Source: Mediterranea massiliensis (GTDB taxonomy: Bacteria > Bacteroidota > Bacteroidia > Bacteroidales > Bacteroidaceae). Taken from it: DNA of 64,000 bases. How positions within the stretch are numbered: position 1 is the stretch's first letter; each line of letters opens with the position of its first letter. Below the pieces are notes generated by a model that saw only the letters and a program-made list of their open reading frames with translations, was not told the DNA's origin and ran no database searches. This document shows positions 25,978 to 33,677 of this stretch, piece after piece. The position numbers and the translations under genes are program-made. The stretch spans positions 81,802 through 145,801 of the forward strand of contig NZ_LT635838.1 of NCBI RefSeq assembly GCF_900128475.1. The letters run 5' to 3'.

Positions 25978-27894
25978 CTAACACTCCCGCAGCCAGGCTT
26001 CCGAAGAGGCGTCGCTCGGCATGCGCCAGTCGCCACGCGGACTCAGCGACACGCTGCCCACCTTCGGACCGTCGGGCAGGCACGACCGCTTGAACTGCTG
26101 GTTGAAGAAACGGCGCAGGAAGGTGTGCAACCATTTCTTGATGGTATCCTCGTCATATACATCCTTGAATGTCCGGGCCGCCAGATAGAAAATCTTCGAC
26201 GGGCGGAAACCGCCGCGCAGAAAGTGGTAGAGGAAGAAATCGTGCAGCTCGTAGGGTCCTACCAGGTCTTCGGTAATCTGACTGATGTTGCCGTTCTCGT
26301 CGGCCGGTATCAGCTCGGGGCTGATGGGAGTATCCACTATGTCGAGCAGCGTGCGGCGTGAGGTCTCGTCCATTCCGTTCTCGGCCACCCACTTCACCAG
26401 GTGCTTCACCAGCGTCTTGGGCACGCTGGCATTCACGCCGTACATCGACATGTGGTCGCCGTTATATGTAGCCCATCCCAAGGCCAACTCCGACAGGTCG
26501 CCCGTGCCGATGACCAGTCCGCCCGTCTGGTTGGCGATATCCATCAGGATCTGGGTACGCTCGCGGGCCTGCGAGTTCTCGTACACCACGTCGTGCACCG
26601 CAGCATCATGACCGATGTCTTCGAAGTGCTGCACGCAGGCCTTCCTGATGCTGACCTCGCGCACCGTCACACCGAGCGACGTCATCAGGTCGACGGCATT
26701 GGTATAGGTACGGTCCGTCGTACCGAAACCGGGCATCGTCACACCGACAATCCCCTTGCGCGGCCATCCCAGCTTGTCGAACGTCTTGACGCACACCAGC
26801 AGGGCCAGTGTCGAATCGAGTCCGCCCGAAATGCCTACCACCGCACTCTTGGCCTTGGTATGCGTCAGGCGTTGTGCCAGCCCGGCTACCTGAATGGAGA
26901 ATATCTCTTCGCATCGCTCGTCCAGCGTCGGGCCCTGAGGCACGAAGGGATGAGGATCGTAGGTACGTGTCAGATTCAGTTCACGGCTGTTCACCAGCTC
27001 CGTCGATATTCTGACTGCAGCCTCGGGAGCCACCCGCCTGCGGCAGGCGGCAAAGGTCGTGTTTACCCGGCGCTCCGTACGCAGGAATTCCACGTCGATT
27101 TCGCTCACCACCAACTGCTCTTCCAGCGAGAAACGCTCACTGGACGCCAGCAACGTGCCGTTCTCATAAATCAGACCGTTACCGGCAAACACCACGTCGG
27201 TGGTCGACTCGCCGAAACCGCACGAGCTGAACACATATCCGGCCAGGCAGCGGGCCGACTGCTGGCTCAACAGGGAGCGCAGATAGGCATGCTTGCCTAT
27301 CGACTCGTCGTCGGCCGAAAGGTTGAAGATGATTTCCGCCCCCTGCAAAGCCAGGGACGAACTGGGCGGCACGGCAGCCCATACATCCTCGCATATCTCG
27401 ATACCGAAAGTCGTGTCGGAAGTCTCGAACAGCAGGTTGGTGCCCAGCGGGGCCACTTGTCCGCACAAGCGGATGGACTGGGCAGAGACACCGGAAGCCG
27501 GCACAAACCAGCGCATCTCATAAAACTCCTTGTAGTTGGGCAGGTAAGTCTTGGGCACGACACCCAGCACGCGGCCTTTCTGTATGACGACCGCCGCATT
27601 CAGCAGTCCGCCCTCGCACACCACCGGCATGCCTACTATCGAAATGATGTCCAGCTGCCGGGTCGTGTTGAGGATTTGCATCAGTCCCAGTTCAGCTTCC
27701 TCCAGCAGCAGCTGCTGGGCAAACAGGTCGCCGCAGGTATATCCGGTAATGCACAACTCGGGGAAAGTGATGATTTGCACCCCCTTGCCGTCGGCAATGA
27801 TTATCTCTTTCTCTATCTGTCCGGCGTTGAACTTGCAGTTCGCCACCTGCACCCGGGGCACAGCAGCCGCCACTTTGACATATCCGTAATTCAT
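25978..27894 (-). CDS. nadE: Glutamine-dependent NAD+ synthetase
   Basis: The start is set at 27894 (MNYGYVKVAAAVP), giving 638 residues, instead of the in-frame 27918. The N-terminal nitrilase-like glutaminase domain has Glu in TFPELCITGY, Lys in VPKTYLPNY and nucleophile Cys in FGIEICEDVW. The C-terminal synthetase has the ATP-pyrophosphatase P-loop VGISGGLDSTLALLV and the acceptor-binding VIGTGDLSELALGWATYNGDHMSMYGVN region. It converts deamido-NAD to NAD with glutamine. It is divergent from the Fur-like gene. Confidence 0.95.
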   Translation of the reverse strand: MNYGYVKVAAAVPRVQVANCKFNAGQIEKEIIIADGKGVQIITFPELCITGYTCGDLFAQQLLLEEAELGLMQILNTTRQLDIISIVGMPVVCEGGLLNAAVVIQKGRVLGVVPKTYLPNYKEFYEMRWFVPASGVSAQSIRLCGQVAPLGTNLLFETSDTTFGIEICEDVWAAVPPSSSLALQGAEIIFNLSADDESIGKHAYLRSLLSQQSARCLAGYVFSSCGFGESTTDVVFAGNGLIYENGTLLASSERFSLEEQLVVSEIDVEFLRTERRVNTTFAACRRRVAPEAAVRISTELVNSRELNLTRTYDPHPFVPQGPTLDERCEEIFSIQVAGLAQRLTHTKAKSAVVGISGGLDSTLALLVCVKTFDKLGWPRKGIVGVTMPGFGTTDRTYTNAVDLMTSLGVTVREVSIRKACVQHFEDIGHDAAVHDVVYENSQARERTQILMDIANQTGGLVIGTGDLSELALGWATYNGDHMSMYGVNASVPKTLVKHLVKWVAENGMDETSRRTLLDIVDTPISPELIPADENGNISQITEDLVGPYELHDFFLYHFLRGGFRPSKIFYLAARTFKDVYDEDTIKKWLHTFLRRFFNQQFKRSCLPDGPKVGSVSLSPRGDWRMPSDASSEAWLREC

Positions 27895-27915
27895 AAAACA
27901 ATGTTTTAACTTGTG

Positions 27916-27923
27916 CAAAAATA
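27916..27923 (-). promoter_or_regulatory. -7 element (TATTTTTG) for nadE
   Basis: The minus-strand sequence matches TAnnTTTG and lies 21 bp upstream of the chosen start. No TTTG is found at the -33 position. Confidence 0.45.
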
Positions 27924-27964
27924 AAAGAATTTATCAATATGACCACGAAAAAAGCGGGAAAACC

Positions 27965-27995
27965 TTTGGTAAATAGAAAGAAGTGGCTATCTTTG
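27965..27995 (+). promoter_or_regulatory. Consensus promoter of the Fur/PerR-like gene
   Basis: TTTG at 27965-27968, 19-nt spacer, then TATCTTTG at 27988-27995. This is a full match to the Bacteroidetes vegetative promoter and predicts a leader of about 40 nt. Confidence 0.85.
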
Positions 27996-28042
27996 CATCA
28001 GAATTAAAAATGTAATGATTGCAACTTTGGATTAGAGCAAAT

Positions 28043-28447
28043 ATGGATGTCATAGAGCGTTTACAGAGTCACAACATCAAACCTTCGGTACAGCGGATAG
28101 CCATCATGCAGTACCTGATGGAGCACTATACGCATCCTACCGTAGACGAGATCTATACGGCACTTGCTCCGGGGATACCCACCTTGTCGAAAACGACGGT
28201 GTACAACACGCTGAAGCTGCTGGACGAACATGCCGCCATCCAGACCCTGACCATAGACGGCCGGAACACCTGCTACGACGGTGACACCCGTCCGCACGCA
28301 CACTTCTTCTGCAAGGCGTGCAACAAAGTATACGACATGCCCTGCCCCTCCGACTTTCCCACGGGAGAAAACCCGGACGCGGAAGGGCACGAGATACAGG
28401 AAATTCACCTTTATTATAAGGGCATCTGCAAACATTGCAGGCAATGA
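28043..28447 (+). CDS. Fur-family metalloregulator (PerR-like)
   Basis: The ATG at 28043 gives 134 residues; the alternative TTG at 28019 is less likely. The N-terminal winged helix contains KPSVQRIAIMQYL and TLSKTTVYNTLKLL. The C-terminal metal domain has HAHFFCKACNKVYD and two CxxC pairs (CKAC and CKHC) for the structural zinc site. A reverse rubrerythrin gene lies 60 bp downstream on the same strand, so a PerR-type peroxide response is the best guess. Iron or zinc sensing cannot be excluded. Confidence 0.88.
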   Translation: MDVIERLQSHNIKPSVQRIAIMQYLMEHYTHPTVDEIYTALAPGIPTLSKTTVYNTLKLLDEHAAIQTLTIDGRNTCYDGDTRPHAHFFCKACNKVYDMPCPSDFPTGENPDAEGHEIQEIHLYYKGICKHCRQ

Positions 28448-28507
28448 GATTGTTATTGAGACAAAAGAATAAAGACTAATTAATTCAAACCAAAAAACTG
28501 AGTAAAA

Positions 28508-29065
28508 ATGAAAAAGTTTAGATGTACAGTATGCGGTTACGTTTACGAAGGCGATGCCGCTCCCGAGAAGTGTCCTTTGTGCAAGGCTCCTGCCAGCAAG
28601 TTCGTTGAAGTGGAAGAAGCCGTAGCAGGCGGTCCGCTGACTTTTGCCGACGAGCACGTTATCGGCGTAGCCAAAGGTTGCGACGACGAAATGATCAAAG
28701 ACCTGAACAACCACTTCATGGGCGAATGCACCGAAGTAGGTATGTACCTCGCCATGAGCCGTCAGGCCGACCGCGAAGGTTATCCCGAAGTAGCCGAGGC
28801 CTTCAAGCGTTATGCTTGGGAAGAGGCTGAGCACGCTGCCAAGTTTGCCGAACTGCTGGGCGACTGCGTTTGGGACACCAAGACCAACCTGGAGAAGCGT
28901 ATGAACGCCGAAAGCGGTGCTTGCGAAGACAAGAAGCGCATCGCTACCCGTGCCAAGGCTCTGAACCTGGATGCCATCCACGATACAGTTCACGAAATGG
29001 CCAAGGACGAAGCCCGTCACGGCAAAGGTTTCGAAGGTCTGTACAACCGCTACTTCAAGAAATAA
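28508..29065 (+). CDS. Reverse rubrerythrin (NADH-peroxidase type)
   Basis: The 185-residue protein has an N-terminal rubredoxin domain ([11 protein letters not shown] near residue 5 and CPLCKAP near residue 22). A ferritin-like diiron domain follows with ExxH-type ligands ([47 protein letters not shown]). Classical rubrerythrin has the rubredoxin domain at the C-terminus, so this is the reversed order. The protein reduces hydrogen peroxide in anaerobes. It follows the Fur/PerR-like gene and ends at a strong terminator. Confidence 0.93.
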   Translation: MKKFRCTVCGYVYEGDAAPEKCPLCKAPASKFVEVEEAVAGGPLTFADEHVIGVAKGCDDEMIKDLNNHFMGECTEVGMYLAMSRQADREGYPEVAEAFKRYAWEEAEHAAKFAELLGDCVWDTKTNLEKRMNAESGACEDKKRIATRAKALNLDAIHDTVHEMAKDEARHGKGFEGLYNRYFKK

Positions 29066-29087
29066 GATTCTGAATATTCCCTGGACG

Positions 29088-29131
29088 GAGAGAGGATGCA
29101 TGGTCGGAAGACGCATCCTCTCTCTTTTTTT
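29088..29131 (+). terminator. Strong intrinsic terminator after reverse rubrerythrin
   Basis: GAGAGGATGC (29090-29099) pairs with GCATCCTCTC (29113-29122) across a 13-nt loop and is followed by a T-run. Confidence 0.92.
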
Positions 29132-29155
29132 GTCCCGTCGTTTCCCCCCTTTCCC

Positions 29156-29307
29156 ACAAAGCACTTTGTCACCCTCCCATGCAGTGCTTCGTCACCTCCT
29201 CACGAAGCACTTCGTCACACCCTCATGAAGCACTTCGTCAGACCCTCACGAAGCACCGTGTCGCAACCTCACGAAGCACCGTGTCACAATCCCGTAAAGT
29301 TCTGTTT
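29156..29307. repeat. Seven tandem 23-bp units with a palindromic core
   Basis: The core ACGAAGCACTTCGT (near-palindromic, 14 bp) and six variants have centres at 29162, 29185, 29208, 29231, 29254, 29277 and 29300, exactly 23 bp apart. Units run ACAAAGCACTTTGT, ATGCAGTGCTTCGT, ACGAAGCACTTCGT, ATGAAGCACTTCGT, ACGAAGCACCGTGT (twice) and a decayed GTAAAGTTCTGTTT. Spacers of 9 nt are pyrimidine-rich (CACCCTCCC-like). It fills much of the 357-bp gap between the reverse rubrerythrin terminator and the ECF sigma gene. Spacers are conserved and short, so this is not a CRISPR array. Confidence 0.93.
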
Positions 29308-29422
29308 CAGAAAGTCTTCCGGAACGGTCTTTCCGGGCCTCCGCATTTTTCTTGCCTTTTCTCCCATTTTTTTTGCACCTTTGATGTCACGTTTGGCCTT
29401 CCCGAACGTCCTATAGGTGTAA

Positions 29423-29941
29423 ATGGAACTCAACGAATTCAAAATATCAGTCCTGCCGCTCCGGCCCAAGCTGCTGAACTATGCACGCAAGCTGACCGAG
29501 AGCCCGGAGGATGCCGAAGATGCCGTACAGGAGGTACTGCTCAAGCTGTGGAACAACCGCACGGAGCTGGACCAGTACCGCAGCATCGAGGCATTCGCCA
29601 TGACCCTGACGCACAACGTCTGCATGGACCTGTGGCGGCGCAGCAGGGACAACAGCCCCCTCGACCGGCTGCAGACCGAAGCCGGAGGCGGAACGCCCGA
29701 CCACCTGCTCGAGCTGAAGGACGAAGTAAGGCTGATACGGGCCATCATCGACTCGCTGCCCCCGCTCCAACGCACCATCATGCGGATGAAGGACGTGGAG
29801 GAATACGAGAGCGAAGAGATAGCCCAGATAACCGGATGCAGCGCCGAGGCCATACGCAGCAACCTGTCGAGGGCACGAAAGAAAGTGAGGGACATCTACC
29901 TGCAAACCATACAAGAACGTAAAAGGAGGAAACAGTCATGA
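29423..29941 (+). CDS. ECF-type RNA polymerase sigma factor
   Basis: The 172-residue protein has sigma region 2 (SPEDAEDAVQEVLLKLWNN and AFAMTLTHNVCMDLWRR) and region 4 (LPPLQRTIMRMKDVEEYESEEIAQITGCSAEAIRSNLSRARKK in parts), as in ECF factors. It has no region 1.1 or 3. The downstream gene starts inside its stop codon (ATGA overlap), as is usual for anti-sigma partners. It follows the seven-unit palindromic array, which ends about 115 bp upstream. Confidence 0.93.
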   Translation: MELNEFKISVLPLRPKLLNYARKLTESPEDAEDAVQEVLLKLWNNRTELDQYRSIEAFAMTLTHNVCMDLWRRSRDNSPLDRLQTEAGGGTPDHLLELKDEVRLIRAIIDSLPPLQRTIMRMKDVEEYESEEIAQITGCSAEAIRSNLSRARKKVRDIYLQTIQERKRRKQS

Positions 29942-30402
29942 AGACGGAAGAACTGCTTGAAAAATATTTCGACGGACAGACTACCTGCGAGGAAGAACGC
30001 GAGCTGCGCCGCTTCTTCGCCTCGGACCAGGTGCCCGGACACCTGGAGGTGTACCGCCCGCTCTTTGCCTGCATCGACCGCGAAGCCGAAGCCTTCCGGG
30101 CAGCACAGAAAGAGGAGGCCGCCCCGGCCACGCATCCGGCAGGCGTCCGCAAACCCACCCGTCTGCACCGCCTGTACTACCTGACCACAGGCATTGCCGC
30201 CGCCCTGCTGCTGTGCATCGGCATCGCCGGACTGCTGCCCCACGTCACACCCGCCCGCACCAGCTACGCCATCATCGACGGACGCTACTGCGACGACCCG
30301 CAACTGGTACAAGCCAAGGCCCTGGAAGCCCTGCAGAACGTGGGCTTCACCGACGAAGAACTGAAAGAAACCATCACGCTACCGAACCTATTATTACCCT
30401 AA
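29938..30402 (+). CDS. Single-TM probable anti-sigma factor
   Basis: The 154-residue protein overlaps the sigma gene by 4 bp. Its N-terminal cytoplasmic part (MKTEELLEKYFDGQTTCEEE, with LRRFFAS) resembles the short helical N-terminus of Bacteroides membrane anti-sigma factors. One TM spans about residues 81-100 (LTTGIAAALLLCIGIAGLL). The periplasmic tail is short and includes TSYAIIDGRYCDDPQLV. A recognised zinc anti-sigma HxxxCxxC motif is absent. Function is inferred from the coupling to the sigma gene. Confidence 0.7.
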   Translation: MKTEELLEKYFDGQTTCEEERELRRFFASDQVPGHLEVYRPLFACIDREAEAFRAAQKEEAAPATHPAGVRKPTRLHRLYYLTTGIAAALLLCIGIAGLLPHVTPARTSYAIIDGRYCDDPQLVQAKALEALQNVGFTDEELKETITLPNLLLP

Positions 30403-30408
30403 AGCATC

Positions 30409-30882
30409 ATGAAGACAAGAGAAAACATCGCATACCGCCGCCTCGCCGGCATCTTGCTGCTGACCCTCTGCTTCGGTCTCACCGCATACGCCCAGGAGGG
30501 CCTGCAGATAGCCACCTTGTTCGAGAAATACAAGGACGAAAAGAACGTGACCTACGTGGAACTGAACGGAAGCATCCTGCGCTCCTACCGCATGACGGCC
30601 TACAAGAGCCTGGTCTTCGGGCAAGTGACTCCCTACAAGCAGGAAATCGTACAATGCCTCAAGCAGGCCGTCGACGCCCATCAGGTGCAGAAGACACAGG
30701 AAGTGAACGAAAGCGGCGAGCTGCGCAGTGCCTACTACCGCCTGAGCCGTGCCGCCCGGAAGGGCAAAAGAGTGAACCGCTACATCCTCTACAAAGTGGG
30801 AAAGGAAGACAAGGCCACCCTGGTCTACATCGAAGGTCCGCTGGACGAAGACGAACTGATGGAAATGCTGTACAAGCAATAA
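30409..30882 (+). CDS. Secreted DUF4252/DUF6108-like protein
   Basis: The 157-residue product has an N-terminal signal peptide (LAGILLLTLCFGLTAYAQ). The mature part begins LQIATLFEKYKDEKNVTYVELNGSILRSYRM, similar in style to the DUF4252-type proteins often encoded behind ECF sigma factors in Bacteroides; the precise Pfam number is uncertain. It ends with a LVYIEGPLDEDELMEML segment. It follows the anti-sigma gene by 6 bp and is part of the same operon. Confidence 0.7.
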   Translation: MKTRENIAYRRLAGILLLTLCFGLTAYAQEGLQIATLFEKYKDEKNVTYVELNGSILRSYRMTAYKSLVFGQVTPYKQEIVQCLKQAVDAHQVQKTQEVNESGELRSAYYRLSRAARKGKRVNRYILYKVGKEDKATLVYIEGPLDEDELMEMLYKQ

Positions 30883-30943
30883 AATAAAGAATGAAGAATT
30901 TATCACTTACCACTAACCGCTAACCACTAACCGTTATATAGAC

Positions 30944-31879
30944 ATGAAAACAAAGACAATCCTCACAGCCGGCTGCCTGATACTGGCCACCGTCTGCACA
31001 CAAGCCCAACAAACCACCGAGCCCAAACGCGAAAGAGCCGTCGTCGAAACGCAGGGCGACTCCATCATCATCCTCAGAGGAAAGGGAGACATGCGCATCA
31101 GGCTCTACGAACAGCAGACAGAAGACGACGAGCAGAAAGAAGTGGAAATCTTCGAAGGGGTCTACCTGGAGAAAGTGGATGCCGACAAGCGGACATTCCT
31201 CGATGTCCTGCCCTTCATCCCGCAAAAGAAGAAATACAACGAATATGAAGCACATGTTTCAGGAGTATTCTTGGGCTTCTCCCGCCTGGCCGACAACTTC
31301 ATGGGATTCGGCTCCAGTCCCAAGGCACACCTCGACCTGTCTGAGTCGTGGGAATTCGGTTTCAACCTCCTTGCCGCCTCCCACAACTTCAAGAAGAATC
31401 CGCACTGGGGCCTCAACATCGGCCTCAGCTGGGGTTACCGTTCGTTCAGCATCGACGGCGACTATGCCCTGCTGAAGCAGGACGGCGCCACCGTCTTCCA
31501 GAGCGGACAGGCGATGCTGCCCGAAGGTAACGACGACACCACTCCCTACTACAGCGACAGCCGCCTGCGCCACTTCTTCTTCCGCATCCCCGTACAGCTC
31601 GAGTGGCAGCAGCGGTGGAACAAGAGTCTCGTGTTCTTCAACTTCGGTCCCGAATTTGAGATACGCCATGGCGTGAAGTCATTCAGCCACGTGGACGGCG
31701 GCAAGAAGCAGACCGTGGGCAAAGGCATGTACGTGCGTCCCATCGGCGCCAACCTGCTGCTCCAGGCCGGTTACGGCAACCTCGGCGTTTACCTCCGCTA
31801 CTCCATGAACACTCTGTTCCAGGGCGGCAAGGGCCCCGAAATGATGCCCTACTCCTTCGGCATCGCCTGGTATTGGTAA
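30944..31879 (+). CDS. Outer membrane beta-barrel protein
   Basis: The 311-residue protein has a signal peptide (MKTKTILTAGCLILATVCTQAQ) and an N-terminal charged region (residues about 25-85). It then has regular amphipathic strands consistent with a small beta-barrel (WEFGFNLLAASHNF, HWGLNIGLSWGYRSFSI, GNLGVYLRYSMNTLF) ending in the aromatic SFGIAWYW. It belongs to the general Bacteroides outer-membrane beta-barrel group. It is the last gene of the ECF operon and could be a regulated target or a sensor. The 61-bp leader contains CTAACC-type mini repeats at 30910-30933. Confidence 0.72.
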   Translation: MKTKTILTAGCLILATVCTQAQQTTEPKRERAVVETQGDSIIILRGKGDMRIRLYEQQTEDDEQKEVEIFEGVYLEKVDADKRTFLDVLPFIPQKKKYNEYEAHVSGVFLGFSRLADNFMGFGSSPKAHLDLSESWEFGFNLLAASHNFKKNPHWGLNIGLSWGYRSFSIDGDYALLKQDGATVFQSGQAMLPEGNDDTTPYYSDSRLRHFFFRIPVQLEWQQRWNKSLVFFNFGPEFEIRHGVKSFSHVDGGKKQTVGKGMYVRPIGANLLLQAGYGNLGVYLRYSMNTLFQGGKGPEMMPYSFGIAWYW

Positions 31880-31906
31880 GCTCCCCACCGACCCGTCCGA
31901 ATACAG

Positions 31907-31965
31907 TTCAGGCACGAATGAACATGGATTATTCCGTATGGTTTCCATGTCCGTCCGTGCCTGAA
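31907..31965. terminator. Nested hairpin between convergent genes
   Basis: Outer arms TTCAGGCACG and CGTGCCTGAA (perfect 10 bp) enclose inner arms ACATGG and CCATGT. It separates the convergent barrel and FadL-like genes and can act in either direction, although T-runs are weak. Confidence 0.65.
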
Positions 31966-31987
31966 TTTATGGATAAGGGCAAGTGCC

Positions 31988-33637
31988 TCAGAAGCGCACA
32001 CCCAGCGTCAGCAGCACCTGGCTGCGGCGGTCGGTCACCTTTGTCACTTCAGGTGAAGCTATTTCCAGCGTATTGCCCGACTGGTTCATGTTCACAAACG
32101 GATAGAACTCTGACTTGCAGCTGGTGAACTTATAGGCCAGGTCGGCATAGAACATCGAGCCGCGATAGCCGATGCCCACGGTATAATTGTTCAACGCCTG
32201 GGTATTGGAGAAGTCGGTATCCGTCTGGATGGAATTGTAAGGCAAATCCTTGAACGCATCCTTGTTGAACAGGGCCGAACGGTAGTTGTAGCCTGCACGG
32301 ATGGCAAACTGGGGAATCACCTTGTACTCCAAGCCCGCACGGAAGGTGTGTACTCCTTTCAGCATGGCCGTCGTGCTGTTCTCAAGTTCAAACGAATCGG
32401 AGAAGCCCTGCGGATCGCGGAACTTCATCGATGAATAGTCCTGATACTCGTATTCGGCTCCCAAAGCCAGGCTGCTACCTACCGTATAGCCCAAGCTGAC
32501 GTTGTAGAGCCAAGGCGTCTGAAGTCTGAACTCACGGATCATGTCGCCATTCACGATGTTCTCCGTCGCCACGCTGGCCGGTTCGTTCCGGCCCGTCACG
32601 GCATCATAGAGCGATGACTCCACATAGGCCCGCGTCTTGTAGTCCAGGCTGTAGAAGGTAGGCGTATGGATGGCCAGGCCGACACGCAACGGCGAATACT
32701 CGAAGGGACGGATGATAGCTCCCAGCTTCACGTCGAAACCGGCTCCCACAATCTGGTTGTCGCTCGTCAGCGAATAGTATTCATTGTTGGTATAGCTCTC
32801 GCCATACACGGTATACTTGCTGTAGTCCACCGAATAGGCTCCCAACGTCACTCCCAGATACACGCGGTCCTTGATGTTGAACGACACGTTGAAGTCATAC
32901 TGCTCGATGCCGCCCCGCTGCTGCGACCGATAGGTGGCGTTGCCGCCGTCATACAGGCCGTAGAACGTACCCGGCGTGCGATACAGCAGATTGCCGTTCA
33001 CGTCGCTGAGCTGGTTTCCGTCCTTGTCCAGATAGGGAGTGTCCGTCGGTTGGGTGGTAACGTCCGTAATCATCCAGCCGTCATATCCCAGTACCGAGAG
33101 CCAGCCGATATTGGCATCGGTATAAGGGCTGCTGCCCCAATCTTTTATTCCGGCTGCTTCCGCCTGCTGGGCCATGTAGTAAGTCTGCGACAGTCCGTAT
33201 TCCAGCTGTCCTCCCATCTCCATGTTGCCATAGAAGGAGTTCGACTTGTGGTAATTGAAGCCGAAGTTCACGTAACGCAAGGTGGTCTTGTTGCCTATCT
33301 TGGTAGAGAGCACAAAGCCCAGGTTGTCATAAGAACCCTTCATCTTGCTGGTGCTCGTTGCATTGCCCGCATAGTTGGCATCCGTGCCGAAGGACGACAG
33401 GCTGAAGGAAGTCATCACATCGTGGCTGCGGTAGATGCCGATGCCGGCGGGATTGGTGCCGATGGTCGAAATGTCGCCGCCCAGCGCACTCATCGCGCCG
33501 CCCATCCCGACGAAGCGGGCCGTACCGTTCAGGTCCTTGTCTGCTATCTTGGCGGCGTCATAGACCGTCTGCGCCGTCACAGGGGCCAGTGTCAGGCACA
33601 AGCCCATGACAGCCAGAAACATTTTTCTATTTTTCAT
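31988..33637 (-). CDS. OmpP1/FadL-family outer membrane transport protein
   Basis: The 549-residue protein begins with a signal peptide (MFLAVMGLCLTLAPVTAQ) and the family-typical N-terminal hatch region (LNGTARFVGMGGAMSALGGDISTIGTNPAGIGIYRSHD in parts), followed by a long beta-barrel ending VLLTLGVRF. FadL-type barrels take up hydrophobic compounds; in Bacteroides they are often annotated as hemin receptor-like. The gene follows the Gly/Trp-rich protein gene by 40 bp on the same strand, so they are probably co-transcribed. Ligand not known. Confidence 0.88.
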   Translation of the reverse strand: MKNRKMFLAVMGLCLTLAPVTAQTVYDAAKIADKDLNGTARFVGMGGAMSALGGDISTIGTNPAGIGIYRSHDVMTSFSLSSFGTDANYAGNATSTSKMKGSYDNLGFVLSTKIGNKTTLRYVNFGFNYHKSNSFYGNMEMGGQLEYGLSQTYYMAQQAEAAGIKDWGSSPYTDANIGWLSVLGYDGWMITDVTTQPTDTPYLDKDGNQLSDVNGNLLYRTPGTFYGLYDGGNATYRSQQRGGIEQYDFNVSFNIKDRVYLGVTLGAYSVDYSKYTVYGESYTNNEYYSLTSDNQIVGAGFDVKLGAIIRPFEYSPLRVGLAIHTPTFYSLDYKTRAYVESSLYDAVTGRNEPASVATENIVNGDMIREFRLQTPWLYNVSLGYTVGSSLALGAEYEYQDYSSMKFRDPQGFSDSFELENSTTAMLKGVHTFRAGLEYKVIPQFAIRAGYNYRSALFNKDAFKDLPYNSIQTDTDFSNTQALNNYTVGIGYRGSMFYADLAYKFTSCKSEFYPFVNMNQSGNTLEIASPEVTKVTDRRSQVLLTLGVRF

Positions 33638-33677
33638 ACTCCAATAATCTTAAAACAAACATTCTTAAACACACATG

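Noticed and set aside
29156..29307. CRISPR array
   Set aside because: Spacers are only 9 nt and similar to each other, repeats are short and drifting, and no cas gene is in the window.
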